Notes: generated from the sequence alone by a model not told the origin. Positions 1-9,284 are shown, numbered from the stretch's first letter. The stretch is 64,000 bases of DNA from RUG100 sp050953425 (GCA_050953425.1 JBMNMQ010000003.1:186001-250000); one strand, 5' to 3'. Translations and numbers: made by a program.

Positions 1-846
1 GCGCTGATGATTCCGATGAGCATCATCAACCTGATCGCCGGCAATCTCTCGATTCATTTCCAGGCCAAGGGCGACTGCCTCGGCATCGTCACCGCCTGCG
101 CTTCCGGCACGCACGCCATCGGCGAAGCCTTCCGCAATATCCGCGCCGGCTATTCCGACGTCATCATCGCCGGCGGCGCGGAAGCGGCCTTTGCGCCGAT
201 CTGCTTTGCCGGGTTTGAAAATATGACGGCGACGACCAAGCGCACCGACCGTGATCGCTGCTCGACGCCGTTTGACAAGGAACGCGACGGCTTCGTCATG
301 GGCGAGGGCGCGGCCTATTTCATCCTCGAGGATCTCGAGCACGCCAAAGCGCGCGGCGCCGAAATCCTCGGTGAGGTAGCCGGCTACGGCTCGACCAGCG
401 ACGCCTATCATATCACGTCGCCGGATCCGGAGGGAGCGGGCTGCGCGCGGGCCATGCAGCTGGCGCTCGAGGACGCCGGTCTGCAGCCGGATGACATCGA
501 CTACATCAACGCCCACGGCACCGGTACGCCGCTCAACGATCTCTACGAGACGCGTTCGATGAAGATGGTCTTCGGCGAACATACGGAGATACCGATCAGC
601 TCGACCAAGGGCAATGTCGGCCATATGCTCGGTGCCGCCGGCGCCGTCGAAGCGATGTTCTGCCTGCAGGCGATGCGCGACAGCTTCATCCCGCCGACGA
701 TCAACCTGAAGGTGCCGGATCCCGAGCTCGATCTCGACTATGTGCCCAATGTCGGCCGCGAGGCCGCGCTGCGCTGCACGATGTCGAACAATCTCGGCTT
801 TGGCGGTCACAACGGCAGCCTGATCCTCAAGCAGTACGAAGAATAG
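1..846 (+). CDS. fabF: Beta-ketoacyl-ACP synthase II (3' part, cut by window start)
   Basis: Condensing enzyme of type II fatty acid synthesis; it joins malonyl-ACP to a growing acyl-ACP in the cytoplasm. The thiolase-fold active site is complete in what is visible: nucleophilic Cys in TACASGTHAIG, first His in NAHGTGTPLND, second His in GNVGHMLGAAGA, and the C-terminal NNLGFGGHN loop. About 280 codons are present against roughly 410 for the family, and the reading frame is open to base 1, so the true start lies upstream of the window; the ATG at 7 is internal. fabZ follows without a gap, indicating one fab operon. Identification is firm; FabF rather than FabB follows from Gram-positive context. 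Confidence 0.95.
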   Translation, partial: ALMIPMSIINLIAGNLSIHFQAKGDCLGIVTACASGTHAIGEAFRNIRAGYSDVIIAGGAEAAFAPICFAGFENMTATTKRTDRDRCSTPFDKERDGFVMGEGAAYFILEDLEHAKARGAEILGEVAGYGSTSDAYHITSPDPEGAGCARAMQLALEDAGLQPDDIDYINAHGTGTPLNDLYETRSMKMVFGEHTEIPISSTKGNVGHMLGAAGAVEAMFCLQAMRDSFIPPTINLKVPDPELDLDYVPNVGREAALRCTMSNNLGFGGHNGSLILKQYEE

Positions 847-855
847 GTGAGCGCG

Positions 856-1281
856 ATGCATCTGAATCAGGAACAGATCAAGGAAATCATCCCCCATCGC
901 GAGCCCTTCCTGCTCGTCGACGAGGTGCTGGACATGGAGACGGGAAAGCGGGTCACGGCGGTCAAGCATGTGCGCGCCGAGGAATATTACTTTCGCGGCC
1001 ATTTCCCGCAGGAGCCGGTGATGCCCGGGGTGCTGATCGTTGAAACGATGGCGCAGGCGGGCGCGGTGGCGGTGCTCTCGATGCCGGAAAACAAGGGCAA
1101 AACGGCCTATTTCGGCGGTATCAGGAATGCTAAGTTCCGCCGCAAGGTGGTGCCCGGTGACGAACTGATGATGGAGGTCACGCTGGAGCGCATGCGCAGC
1201 CGGGCCGGTACGGCCGTCTGCAGCGCGACCGTCAACGGCGAACTCGCCTGCCGCTGCGAAATCCTCTTTGCCATCGGCTGA
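856..1281 (+). CDS. fabZ: 3-hydroxyacyl-ACP dehydratase
   Basis: Removes water from beta-hydroxyacyl-ACP in the fatty acid elongation cycle. The hot-dog fold signature is clear: catalytic His in HFPQEPVMPGV and the active-site Glu in VETMAQAGAV on the central helix, with the family-typical length of about 140 residues. I chose ATG 856 because AGGTGA (845-850), which overlaps the fabF stop, sits at good spacing from it; a GTG at 847 would add three residues (total 144) but has a poor ribosome site. It is co-transcribed with fabF, and about 200 nt separate it from the MarR-FabK fusion gene downstream. Confidence 0.95.
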   Translation: MHLNQEQIKEIIPHREPFLLVDEVLDMETGKRVTAVKHVRAEEYYFRGHFPQEPVMPGVLIVETMAQAGAVAVLSMPENKGKTAYFGGIRNAKFRRKVVPGDELMMEVTLERMRSRAGTAVCSATVNGELACRCEILFAIG

Positions 1282-1482
1282 ACGGCGGCCGGGAAACCCG
1301 GGTACGGCGGGGCCGGAGCATAGAGCAGGGCAGTGCATGCAGGACAAAGTATCAGAGAAAAGTATTATAGAAAAGAAGGAGACAAAGATACAGAGGATCG
1401 CAGCATTACAATGAGACAACGGTGCGGGCAGCGCGAGTGTGTGCGCCGCCGGCATCGCCGCAGAGAAGGAAAGAGGTAGTAC

Positions 1483-2931
1483 ATGGATAAGATTTACAAA
1501 ATCCGGGAGCTGCTGGATAAAATCTACAATGTTACGCTGCGTTATGAGCAGCAGGCGGCGGCACAGATCGATAACGGGGCGCTGTCGATGTCGGAGCTGC
1601 GTACGCTGGAAGCCATCGGACCGCGCGAATCGCGCACCATGAGCCAGGTATCGTGGGCCCTGAACATCCGGATCAGCACCCTGACCACCGCCATCAACAA
1701 ACTGGTGAAAAAGGGCTATGTCGAGCGGTATCGCATTCCCGAAGACCGCCGCGTTGTGATGATCAAGCTGACCGCAGAGGGGAACCGCGTGGTCCAGGAA
1801 TACCGCAAGCTGACCAACGGTATCATCATCGAGGCGGTCGCCGACATGGATGAGGATGAAATCGTCCACTTTATCGACAGCGCCGAAAACATCAGCCAGT
1901 TCTTCGCGATGCAGCAGTACGAACCGCTGCGCGCTCGCGAAAATTACAAACTTTCGCCGATCTGGCTGGGCGGGCGCGAACTTTCGGTACCGCTCTTCCA
2001 GGGCGGACTGGGCATCGGCATCGGTCTCGGCGGTCTGGCCGGTGCGGTGGCAGCCTGCGGCGGTCTCGGCGTGGTGTCCGCCACCGAAATCGGCTATCGG
2101 GAGCCGGATTATCAGGAAAACCCGGACGCGGCCAATGTGCGGGCGCTCAAGCGCGAGTACGGGAAAGCCCGGGAGGCCAGCGAAAACGCCGATCGCGGCG
2201 GTCTGGTCGGCATCAATGTGACGACCAGCCGGCCCAACTATGAATTGATGGTGCGGACGGCCGTCGACATCGGCGCCGAAGTCATTGTCGCCGGCGGCGG
2301 TCTGCCGATGAACCTGCCCAAGTACTGCGACAACACCGATACAGCGCTGATTCCGATCGTTTCCTCGGCCCGGGCAGCGCGCGTGATCAAACACAACTGG
2401 AAGAAAAAGCTGAATCGTGTGCCGGCTGCGTTTATCTTTGAAAATTCGATGGCCGGCGGCTATCTCGGCTACAAAATTCCGCAGCTTGATTCGGCGCGGG
2501 ACGAATACTATCGTACGCTGCTCGAACTGCGCGAGGAAGCCGGCGAGATTCCGCTGATCGTGGCAGGCGGCATCATGCGGCGCAAAGACGCGGTGCGGGC
2601 GTACGCCTACGGTGCCGACGGCATTCAGATCGGAACCAGCTTTATCACGACCATGGAATGCGATGCCGACGACGCCTTCAAGCAGACGTATCTGAATCTC
2701 AAGGAGAAGGACGTCACCATTATCACGAACCCGTTCGGCAAACCCTGCCAGGTGATCAACAACGAGTTCGTGCAGGGACTGAAAGAACCGCTGACGGTGG
2801 AGGAGGAAACCGCGGCGCTGATCCGCGGTCTCAACGGAGACCGCAGAAACGGCCTCTTTTTCTGCGGCGGCCAGGCCTGGCGCATGAAACCGGCGAACTC
2901 GGTGGTCGATATCTTTGAAGAATTCCAGTAA
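1483..2931 (+). CDS. MarR-type regulator fused to FabK/nitronate monooxygenase-type flavoprotein
   Basis: A single 482-codon frame joins two normally separate proteins. Residues about 1-145 are a MarR winged-helix domain (recognition region SQVSWALNIRISTLTTAINKL, wing ERYRIPEDRRVVMIKLT). Residues about 158-482 are an FMN-dependent TIM barrel of the FabK/NMO family: PLFQGGLGIGIGLGGLAGAV at its start, VAGGI and GADGIQIGTSF phosphate-binding segments, and a GLFFCGGQAWR tail. By family and context (directly after fabF-fabZ) the enzyme half is probably enoyl-ACP reductase II and the MarR half a FabT-like lipid regulator; both roles are inferred. The start has AAAGAGG upstream. The 201-nt gap before it (1282-1482) holds no gene; I saw no clear operator. 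Nitronate monooxygenase activity is the alternative. Confidence 0.85.
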   Translation: MDKIYKIRELLDKIYNVTLRYEQQAAAQIDNGALSMSELRTLEAIGPRESRTMSQVSWALNIRISTLTTAINKLVKKGYVERYRIPEDRRVVMIKLTAEGNRVVQEYRKLTNGIIIEAVADMDEDEIVHFIDSAENISQFFAMQQYEPLRARENYKLSPIWLGGRELSVPLFQGGLGIGIGLGGLAGAVAACGGLGVVSATEIGYREPDYQENPDAANVRALKREYGKAREASENADRGGLVGINVTTSRPNYELMVRTAVDIGAEVIVAGGGLPMNLPKYCDNTDTALIPIVSSARAARVIKHNWKKKLNRVPAAFIFENSMAGGYLGYKIPQLDSARDEYYRTLLELREEAGEIPLIVAGGIMRRKDAVRAYAYGADGIQIGTSFITTMECDADDAFKQTYLNLKEKDVTIITNPFGKPCQVINNEFVQGLKEPLTVEEETAALIRGLNGDRRNGLFFCGGQAWRMKPANSVVDIFEEFQ

Positions 2932-2990
2932 GCGGACAGAGCCGGCGGCCGCGGCAGCGCCGCCGGCTTTCACACGGAGAGGAGCGCCGG

Positions 2991-5900
2991 ATGCTGCACA
3001 TCTATTACGGCCGCGACAATATCAATAAAGATCGTTTTCTCTACGATCGCATCAAAGGCAGTGCTGTCGTCCTGGTACCGGATCAATTCACGGTGCAGGC
3101 CGAGCGGGACGCCTTTTTCTATACCGGGCGGGAAAGCCTGATGGATCTGGAGATCCTCAGCTTTTCCCGCCTCTGCGACCGGGTGCTCGAGGAAACCGGC
3201 GGCGGCCGGCGGCCGATGATCGACCGGCAGGGGCGCAACATGCTGCTGACCCGGATACTGCGCGGCCTTGCCGAGGAACTGCAGGTGTACGGCCACTATG
3301 CCGGCAATCCCGCTTTCATCGACAACATGAACGATTTCCTCTCCGAGATCAAGCAGTACGGCCGCACGCCCGAGGATCTCGAGCAGATCGCCGCGGAGAT
3401 TCCGCCGGAGCGGTATCTGCACCGCAAGCTGACCGACGCGGCGCGCGTGTTCCGCGCCTATGAGGAGGCGATTGCAGGCAAGTATCTCGATACCGAGGAT
3501 CGTCTCAGTCTCGTCATCGATCATCTGCCGCGTTCCCGCTTTGCGGCCGCGCACAGCTTCTGGATCCGCGGCTTTGACGTCTTTTCGCCGAAGAACCGGG
3601 AACTGCTGCGGCAGCTGATGCGCTGCGCGCCGGATGTGCACGTGCTGATCAGCTGGGATGAGGAGGGGGCGGATGCCGAACTCTTTGCCCTGACCGGGCG
3701 CACGATCACCACTCTGGAACAGGATGCCGCCGCCGTCGGCACGGCCGTCGAACGGTCGCCGATCGGCAGTGAATACCGGGAAACCCGGCCGCCGGCATTG
3801 CGCGATCTGGAGGCGGGACTGTTCGCCCTGCCGCAGCCGCACAGTGAGGCGACGGAGGGGCTGAAACTGGTTCGCGCGGCCAATTACTACGACGAAGCCG
3901 AGGCCGCCGCGGTTGAAGTGCTGCGGCTGGTGCGCGAAGAAGGTCTGCACTACCGCGACATCGGCCTGATCTGCAACGATCTGGAGACGCGCGGCAGAAT
4001 CTGCCGACGGGTCTTTGCGCAGTACGGGCTGCCCGTCTTCCTCGATGCCAGGCGGGACATTCTCGATCATCCCGCCGTCCGTTATATCCTCGCTCTCACC
4101 GATATCCTCGCCGGTTCCTTTCAGGCCGACGATATCCTGCGCCTGATCAAGACCGGTCTCACCGATCTCGACGACGAGGAGGCCGACCGCCTGGAAAACT
4201 ATGTCCGCGGCTACAGCATCCGCGGCCCGCTGTTCCGCGAGGAATTTACCCGCGGCCGCAGCGAACTGCCGCCGGAGGAACTGGAGGCGCTGAACCGGAG
4301 CCGCCGTCTGGTGGTCGACGGCGTGCTCCGCTTTACGACCCGGTACCGGGAGGAGAAGACCGTGCGCGGAAAGGTCGAGAGTCTCTACCGCTATCTGGCC
4401 GAGGACTGCCGTCTGCCGGAGCGCATCGACGCACAGATCCGTGAGGATGAGGAAGCCGGCCGTCTGGAACGGGCGGCCGAGAGTGCGCAGGTCTGGAATG
4501 TGATCGTGTCGGTGTTCGATCAGATGGTGGAAATCACCGGTGACAGCGGCATCTCCCAGAAGGATTTTGCCGCGATGTTTCGCGCCGGCTTTGCGGCGGT
4601 GGAGATCGGCGTCATCCCGCCGGCGCAGGATATGCTGATGCTGGGCACGATGAAGCGCACCCGCCTGGCGCCGGTCCGGGCGCTGCTGGTGCTCGGCGCC
4701 AACGAAGGCGTGCTGCCGTCGGAAGCGGCCGAGAGCGGGCTCCTCAGCGAGAACGAAAAGCTGGAACTGGCCGCGCTCGGCGAGGAGGAGAGGCAGCTCT
4801 GCCGTCCGGACCGCGACCGCGTGCAGGAGGAAAATCTGGCTGTCTACCGCAATTTCGTGCGCCCGACCGAAGAACTGTGGCTCAGCTGTTCCCTCTCCGA
4901 TGAAGAGGGACAGGCGCTGCGCCCCTCGACGATCTATGAAACGGCGGCCGGTATCTGCACACGGGTCACGGTGCACAGCGACCCCGTTACCGCCGGCGAG
5001 CCGCTGGGTCTGCTGACGGCGCCGGAGATCGGCATGGAGCACCTGACGGCGGCGCTGCGCGCGGCGGTCGGCGGCGCACCGCTCGAAGCGCCGTGGCTGC
5101 AGGCCTTTTCCTGGTATCGGCAGAACCGGCCGGAGATGGCCGCGCGTCTGGAGCGGGGCCTCTCCTATCGCGGCGGTGTCGACAATCCGACGCCGGCCCG
5201 GGCCCGGCAGCTGTATGGCAGCGGCGAGACGCTGACGCTCAGCCCGACGCGTCTGGAGCGCTTTGGTCAGTGCCCCTTCTCTCATTTCGTGCACTACGGC
5301 CTGCGACCCGAGGAACCGCGCATTTACCGCGTCGAAGCGCCCGACACCGGCACCATCTGCCACCGCTGTCTGCGTGCGGTGTCACAGCGGCTGACGGCTG
5401 CAGAGACGGAGATCACCGATCCCGCCTCGCCGTGGATGACCATCGATCACGCCGCCTGCGACCGGATGACGGAGGACGTGCTCACCGGGGAAACGGCGCA
5501 TTACCGCGAGGGGCTCTTTGCCAGCAGCGCGGCAGAGAGCTACCGGGCGCGGCGTCTGCGGCAGATCTGCTGCGATGCGGTCTGGGCAATGGTCTCGCAG
5601 GTACGCAGCGGCAGCATTAAGGCCATGGAGGAGGAGATCCGCTTCGGCCGCGACGGCCGCATTCCGCCGATTCGCTTCACCATCGACGGCGGTGAAGGAG
5701 AACGGGCCGCGGCGGACAGCGGCAGAACCGGCGGCGAGGCGGGGCAGGCGGAAGCCGGCGGTGATGGCGCTGCCGGGCGGCAGAGCGAAAGCGACGGCGG
5801 CGAGGCACAGGGAGACCGCCTCGAGATCTGTCTTGAGGGCACCATCGACCGCGTCGACTACCTGCCCGGGGATCGCGTCAAGGTCATCGACTACAAGAGC

Positions 5901-6464
5901 GGCCGCGATACCTACCGGCGCGAGGAAGCGCTCGCCGGCTGGAAGCTGCAGCTGTTCGTCTATCTGCGCGCGGCCTGCGAAGAAAAGTACGAGCCGGCCG
6001 GTGCTTTCTACTTCCATTTCTCCGGCGGCAGCGTCGATGCCACCGGGTACGACACCGATCACCTGGCGGAACGCGTCGGCCAGGAGCTGCGCAAGTCGTT
6101 CTGCATGGATGGGTTTGTTGTCGACGATCCCGACGTCATCGAGAGCATCGACGGCGGACTCGAGGGCAGTTCGACGGTGATTCCGGTGCGGCGCAATAAG
6201 GATGGGAAGATGCATCAGTCGGCGGAGCGGCTGCTCGAACCGGAGGAAATGGCGCGCCTGCTGGCCGACGTCAACGCCGGCATGGATCGCCTCTGCCGGC
6301 GCCTCGCCGGCGGTGATATCGCCGTCCGGCCGCGCCGCACCCAGGCGCGCTCGGCCTGCACCTACTGCGGCTACCGCGGCATCTGCAAGTTCGACGTCAC
6401 CTTCGACGGCTGCGAGTACGAACTGATCCGCCGCCCGCCGCGCAGCCGGAGCGGCAGCAAGTAA
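2991..6464 (+). CDS. addB: ATP-dependent helicase/nuclease subunit B
   Basis: Subunit of the AddAB enzyme that processes double-strand DNA ends for RecA-dependent repair and degrades foreign DNA. The 1,157-residue length fits AddB. The N-terminus (LHIYYGRDNINKDRFLYDRI) is the degenerate helicase half; the RecB-type nuclease carries KVIDYKSGRD near residue 964. The iron-sulfur cysteines are present: one in FGQCPFSHFVHYG (about residue 761) and three in CTYCGYRGIC plus flank (about 1123-1135). Residues about 903-942 form a low-complexity Gly/Ala/Glu-rich insert between nuclease segments. It starts 59 nt after the MarR-FabK gene behind GGAG and may be co-transcribed. The partner addA is not adjacent, which is unusual, since addB and addA normally lie side by side. 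Confidence 0.93.
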   Translation: MLHIYYGRDNINKDRFLYDRIKGSAVVLVPDQFTVQAERDAFFYTGRESLMDLEILSFSRLCDRVLEETGGGRRPMIDRQGRNMLLTRILRGLAEELQVYGHYAGNPAFIDNMNDFLSEIKQYGRTPEDLEQIAAEIPPERYLHRKLTDAARVFRAYEEAIAGKYLDTEDRLSLVIDHLPRSRFAAAHSFWIRGFDVFSPKNRELLRQLMRCAPDVHVLISWDEEGADAELFALTGRTITTLEQDAAAVGTAVERSPIGSEYRETRPPALRDLEAGLFALPQPHSEATEGLKLVRAANYYDEAEAAAVEVLRLVREEGLHYRDIGLICNDLETRGRICRRVFAQYGLPVFLDARRDILDHPAVRYILALTDILAGSFQADDILRLIKTGLTDLDDEEADRLENYVRGYSIRGPLFREEFTRGRSELPPEELEALNRSRRLVVDGVLRFTTRYREEKTVRGKVESLYRYLAEDCRLPERIDAQIREDEEAGRLERAAESAQVWNVIVSVFDQMVEITGDSGISQKDFAAMFRAGFAAVEIGVIPPAQDMLMLGTMKRTRLAPVRALLVLGANEGVLPSEAAESGLLSENEKLELAALGEEERQLCRPDRDRVQEENLAVYRNFVRPTEELWLSCSLSDEEGQALRPSTIYETAAGICTRVTVHSDPVTAGEPLGLLTAPEIGMEHLTAALRAAVGGAPLEAPWLQAFSWYRQNRPEMAARLERGLSYRGGVDNPTPARARQLYGSGETLTLSPTRLERFGQCPFSHFVHYGLRPEEPRIYRVEAPDTGTICHRCLRAVSQRLTAAETEITDPASPWMTIDHAACDRMTEDVLTGETAHYREGLFASSAAESYRARRLRQICCDAVWAMVSQVRSGSIKAMEEEIRFGRDGRIPPIRFTIDGGEGERAAADSGRTGGEAGQAEAGGDGAAGRQSESDGGEAQGDRLEICLEGTIDRVDYLPGDRVKVIDYKSGRDTYRREEALAGWKLQLFVYLRAACEEKYEPAGAFYFHFSGGSVDATGYDTDHLAERVGQELRKSFCMDGFVVDDPDVIESIDGGLEGSSTVIPVRRNKDGKMHQSAERLLEPEEMARLLADVNAGMDRLCRRLAGGDIAVRPRRTQARSACTYCGYRGICKFDVTFDGCEYELIRRPPRSRSGSK

Positions 6465-6488
6465 AAAAAGAAGCGGCCGACGGGCCGC
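6463..6488 (-). terminator. Intrinsic terminator for nrdJ side
   Basis: A perfect six-base stem GCGGCC/GGCCGC (6473-6488, loop GACG) is followed on the minus strand by a run of seven T (6469-6463). It lies at the very end of addB and would stop transcription coming leftward from nrdJ, about 270 nt beyond the nrdJ stop codon. Confidence 0.6.
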
Positions 6489-6499
6489 CCGATGCAGAA

Positions 6500-6554
6500 C
6501 AGCCGGCAGGCCGTCCTCCGGAGCGCGGTGCTTCGGAGGACAGCCCGCCGGCTG
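6500..6554. repeat. Long GC-rich inverted repeat between convergent genes
   Basis: CAGCCGGC (6500-6507) pairs with GCCGGCTG (6547-6554), and GTCCTCCG pairs with CGGAGGAC inside it, giving a long stem-loop between the convergent addB and nrdJ genes. It probably contributes to bidirectional termination; a TTTTT run lies about 20 nt downstream on the plus strand (6573-6577). Confidence 0.55.
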
Positions 6555-6589
6555 TCTGCGTCTTCACAGCTGTTTTTCCCTGCTGCTTT

Positions 6590-6725
6590 TTCTTTGCTGC
6601 CTTTTGCCGCTGTCTGTTCTTTGCTGCCGTTCGCCGCTGTCTGTTCTTTGCTGCCGTTCGCCGCTGTCTGTTCTTTGCTGCCGTTCGCCGCTGTCTGTTC
6701 TTTGCTGCCGTTCGCCGCTGTCTTT
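6590..6725. repeat. Tandem repeat, 27-nt unit, about five copies
   Basis: A unit of 27 nt built around GCCGTTCGCCGCTGTCTG is repeated about five times with only small differences in the first and last copies. It lies in the 290-nt gap between addB and nrdJ. Frames run through it on both strands because 27 is divisible by three, but there is no convincing start signal or homologue, so I treat it as a non-coding minisatellite. Confidence 0.85.
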
Positions 6726-6754
6726 CCTTGCTGTGCCTTTCGTCCGCCAGCCGT

Positions 6755-9085
6755 TCAGCCGCACTTGCTGAAGCCGCAGCTGCGGCAGATCACGCAGCCG
6801 CCCTCGTGCTCGACGACGCCGCCGCATTCCGGACACTGGTGAATTTCGGAAGCCGCAGCCGGAACCACCGGTTCGCCGCTCGGGGCCGCCCCCGCCGGCG
6901 CCGCTTCGTTGCCTCGCGGCCCGCCGACCGGGGAGGCGCCGGAGACGGACTGAAAGCTGTCCGGCTTGCTGTAGACGCCGCCGTCTTTGTCCTCATCGAT
7001 GTAGCGGGAGACCTTCATCAGAACCTTGGCGATCGCATCCGGACAGGAGGTGCAGTTCATGCCCTGCTGGCGGATCGTCGACGGGCAGCGGATGCCCTTG
7101 AGCTGGTCGTAAACCTCGTTGATCGACAGACCGCTGCGCAGCGCGACGCTGGCCAGCCGCGCCGTGGCCTCGCTCTGGCTGGGGCAGCCGCCGGCCTTGC
7201 CGGTGCTGGTAAAGACCTCGCAGATGCCGTTTTCGTCGTAGTTGACGGTGATGTAGAGATTGCCGCAGCCGATCTTCATTTTCTCGGTGAAGCCGCGGGT
7301 GACGGCCGGACGCGGGCGCGGCTCCAGTTCGCCGAAGGGCTGCGTCTCTTCGGTCTTGCCGTTGTTGACCCTGCCGATGTTCAGCACCTGGTTGTCGCGG
7401 CTGCCGTCGCGATAGATGGTTACGCCCTTGCAGCCGGACTCATAGGCGAGGCGGTAGACGCGGGCGACGTCCTCGCGTGTCGCGTCGTTCTTGAAGTTGA
7501 CGGTCTTGGAGACGGCGTTGTCGGTGTGCTGCTGGAAAGCCGCCTGCATATTGATGTGGTCGACCGGTGCGATGTCGTGGGCGCAGACGAAGACGCGGCG
7601 GATCTCCTCGGGTATTTCCTCGCAGTGCGCGATCGTGCCGTCGCGGGCGATTTTGCGCCGCAGTTCGTCGCTGTAGACGCCGGCTTCCTGCAGCCGCTGC
7701 CGCAGGATCGGATTGACCTCGATCAGTTCGGTGCCGTCCATGACGTTGCGCACATAGACGTAGGCGAAGATCGGCTCGACGCCGGAGGAACAGCCGGCGA
7801 TCATCGAGATCGTGCCGGTCGGCGCGATCGTCGTCACGGTGCCGTTGCGCAGCGGTTCCCCGTCGGCATAGATGCTCTCGCCAAAGAGCGGGAAAGCGCC
7901 CCGCTGCCGCGCCAGCTTGATGCTGGCGGCGTGGCCGACGCTGTTGATGTAGCTCATCAGCTTGTCGGCGAGAGCGACGCCCTCGGGAGAGTTGTAGGGG
8001 ATGTTGAGCAGCAGCAGGAGGTCGGCAAAGCCCATGACGCCGAGGCCGATCTTGCGCGTGCCGCGGGTCGTATCGCGAATTTTTTTCAGCGGATAGTTGT
8101 TGATGTCGATGACGTTGTCGAGGAAGTGCACGGCATCCTCGACGGTGGCGGCGAGGAGGTCGTAGTCGATCTCGCAGCTGCCGTCGCTGCGGCGGCGGAC
8201 CATGCGGGTGAGGTTGATCGAGCCGAGATTGCAGCTCTCATAGGGCAGCAGCGGCTGCTCGCCGCAGGGGTTCGTCGATTCGATCTCGCCGCGCGCAGGA
8301 ACGATGTTGTCGCGGTTCAGGCGGTCGAGGAAGATGATGCCGGGTTCGCCGTTCTTCCAGGCCGCGTCGACGATCTCCTCGAAGACCTTGCCGGCGTTGA
8401 GGTGATCGACGGCAATGCCGCTCTTGGGATCGATCAGCTCGTACTCCTCGCGGTTCTCGGCGGCTTTCATGAACTCCTCGGTGAGGCCGACGGAGATGTT
8501 GAAATTGTTGATTTCGCTGTTGTCCTGCTTGCAGCGGATGAATTCGAGGATGTCCGGATGGTCGATGCGCAGAATGCCCATGTTGGCGCCGCGCCGGGTG
8601 CCGCCCTGCTTGACGGCTTCGGTGGCGACGTTGAAGACCTTCATGAAGCTGACCGGGCCGCTGGCGACGCCGCCGGTGGTGCGGACGGTCGCGCCCTTGG
8701 GCCGCAGACGGCTGAAGGAAAAGCCGGTGCCGCCGCCGGATTTGTGAATCAGCGCGGCGTTCTTGACGGCGTCAAAGATCTCCTCCATGCTGTCGCCGAC
8801 AGGCAGCACAAAGCAGGCCGACAGCTGTCCCAGCGGCCGGCCGGCGTTCATCAGCGTCGGCGAGTTGGGGAGAAAGCGCAGACTGGTCATCAGCTCGAAA
8901 AAGCGTGCGCCGGTCTCCTCGATGTCGGCGTTCTCGTCGTAGCTGCGATCGGCCGACGCAACGGCATCGGCGACGCGGCGGAACATGCCTTCAATGTCCT
9001 CGATGACATTGCCGTCCGTATCCTTGCCGAGATAGCGCCTCTTGAGCACCTCGCGGGCATTGCTGCTGATATCAGAAATAGCCAT
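6755..9085 (-). CDS. nrdJ: Adenosylcobalamin-dependent ribonucleotide reductase (class II)
   Basis: Reduces ribonucleotides to deoxyribonucleotides, using coenzyme B12 to generate the thiyl radical, so it works with or without oxygen. Seen: NAGRPLGQLSACF with one redox Cys (about residue 88), NPCGEQPLLPYESCNLGSIN (about 274-293) with the radical Cys and substrate-site residues, and a Cys-rich tail CPECGG...CVICRSCGFSKCG (zinc-type or re-reduction cysteines). The 776-residue length is typical. I chose ATG 9085 because AAAGGAGG (9091-9098) lies at ideal distance; longer readings upstream lack homology. It stands alone as a minus-strand unit with its own promoter. I looked for a cobalamin riboswitch in the leader and did not find one. 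Confidence 0.95.
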   Translation of the reverse strand: MAISDISSNAREVLKRRYLGKDTDGNVIEDIEGMFRRVADAVASADRSYDENADIEETGARFFELMTSLRFLPNSPTLMNAGRPLGQLSACFVLPVGDSMEEIFDAVKNAALIHKSGGGTGFSFSRLRPKGATVRTTGGVASGPVSFMKVFNVATEAVKQGGTRRGANMGILRIDHPDILEFIRCKQDNSEINNFNISVGLTEEFMKAAENREEYELIDPKSGIAVDHLNAGKVFEEIVDAAWKNGEPGIIFLDRLNRDNIVPARGEIESTNPCGEQPLLPYESCNLGSINLTRMVRRRSDGSCEIDYDLLAATVEDAVHFLDNVIDINNYPLKKIRDTTRGTRKIGLGVMGFADLLLLLNIPYNSPEGVALADKLMSYINSVGHAASIKLARQRGAFPLFGESIYADGEPLRNGTVTTIAPTGTISMIAGCSSGVEPIFAYVYVRNVMDGTELIEVNPILRQRLQEAGVYSDELRRKIARDGTIAHCEEIPEEIRRVFVCAHDIAPVDHINMQAAFQQHTDNAVSKTVNFKNDATREDVARVYRLAYESGCKGVTIYRDGSRDNQVLNIGRVNNGKTEETQPFGELEPRPRPAVTRGFTEKMKIGCGNLYITVNYDENGICEVFTSTGKAGGCPSQSEATARLASVALRSGLSINEVYDQLKGIRCPSTIRQQGMNCTSCPDAIAKVLMKVSRYIDEDKDGGVYSKPDSFQSVSGASPVGGPRGNEAAPAGAAPSGEPVVPAAASEIHQCPECGGVVEHEGGCVICRSCGFSKCG

Positions 9086-9255
9086 ACTTTCCTCCTTTGT
9101 GCGGCCGGCCGGGACGCTGCGGCGGTGCCGGCGGCAGACACTGCAAATTCTTTCGATTCGGAACTGTGCGCGGCGAAGCGAGCGCACCCTGCGTGACCGA
9201 ATGGCCGGACGATCGCCGATCCGTCGGCGTGCAAAGACGCGTGCCGCGCACTTGA

Positions 9256-9284
9256 ATTATACTACCAGATATGGGCAGGTGCAA
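9256..9284 (-). promoter_or_regulatory. Sigma-A type promoter of nrdJ
   Basis: On the minus strand TTGCAC (9284-9279) and TATAAT (9261-9256) are separated by exactly 17 nt. Transcription would start near 9249, giving a leader of about 160 nt before the nrdJ start. Confidence 0.75.

Noticed and set aside
2970..5363. Long minus-strand open frame opposite addB (797 codons)
   Set aside because: Shadow of a GC-rich gene: no recognisable motifs, no start signal, biased His/Arg/Asp composition; addB on the plus strand is certain.
6590..6725. CRISPR array
   Set aside because: Contiguous tandem copies without spacers and no cas genes nearby; the same holds for the other repeats in the window.
6492..6842. 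Open frame through the tandem repeat (LLPFAAVCS repeats)
   Set aside because: Open only because the repeat unit is a multiple of three; runs into the nrdJ 3' end, with no supporting start.
6728..9196. Long plus-strand open frame opposite nrdJ (822 codons)
   Set aside because: Antisense shadow of nrdJ with Asp/Ala/Val/Gly-rich low-information sequence and no homology; nrdJ is unambiguous.
9086..9256. Cobalamin riboswitch upstream of nrdJ
   Set aside because: Expected for some B12-dependent genes, but I found no B12-box-like sequence or convincing structure in the leader.
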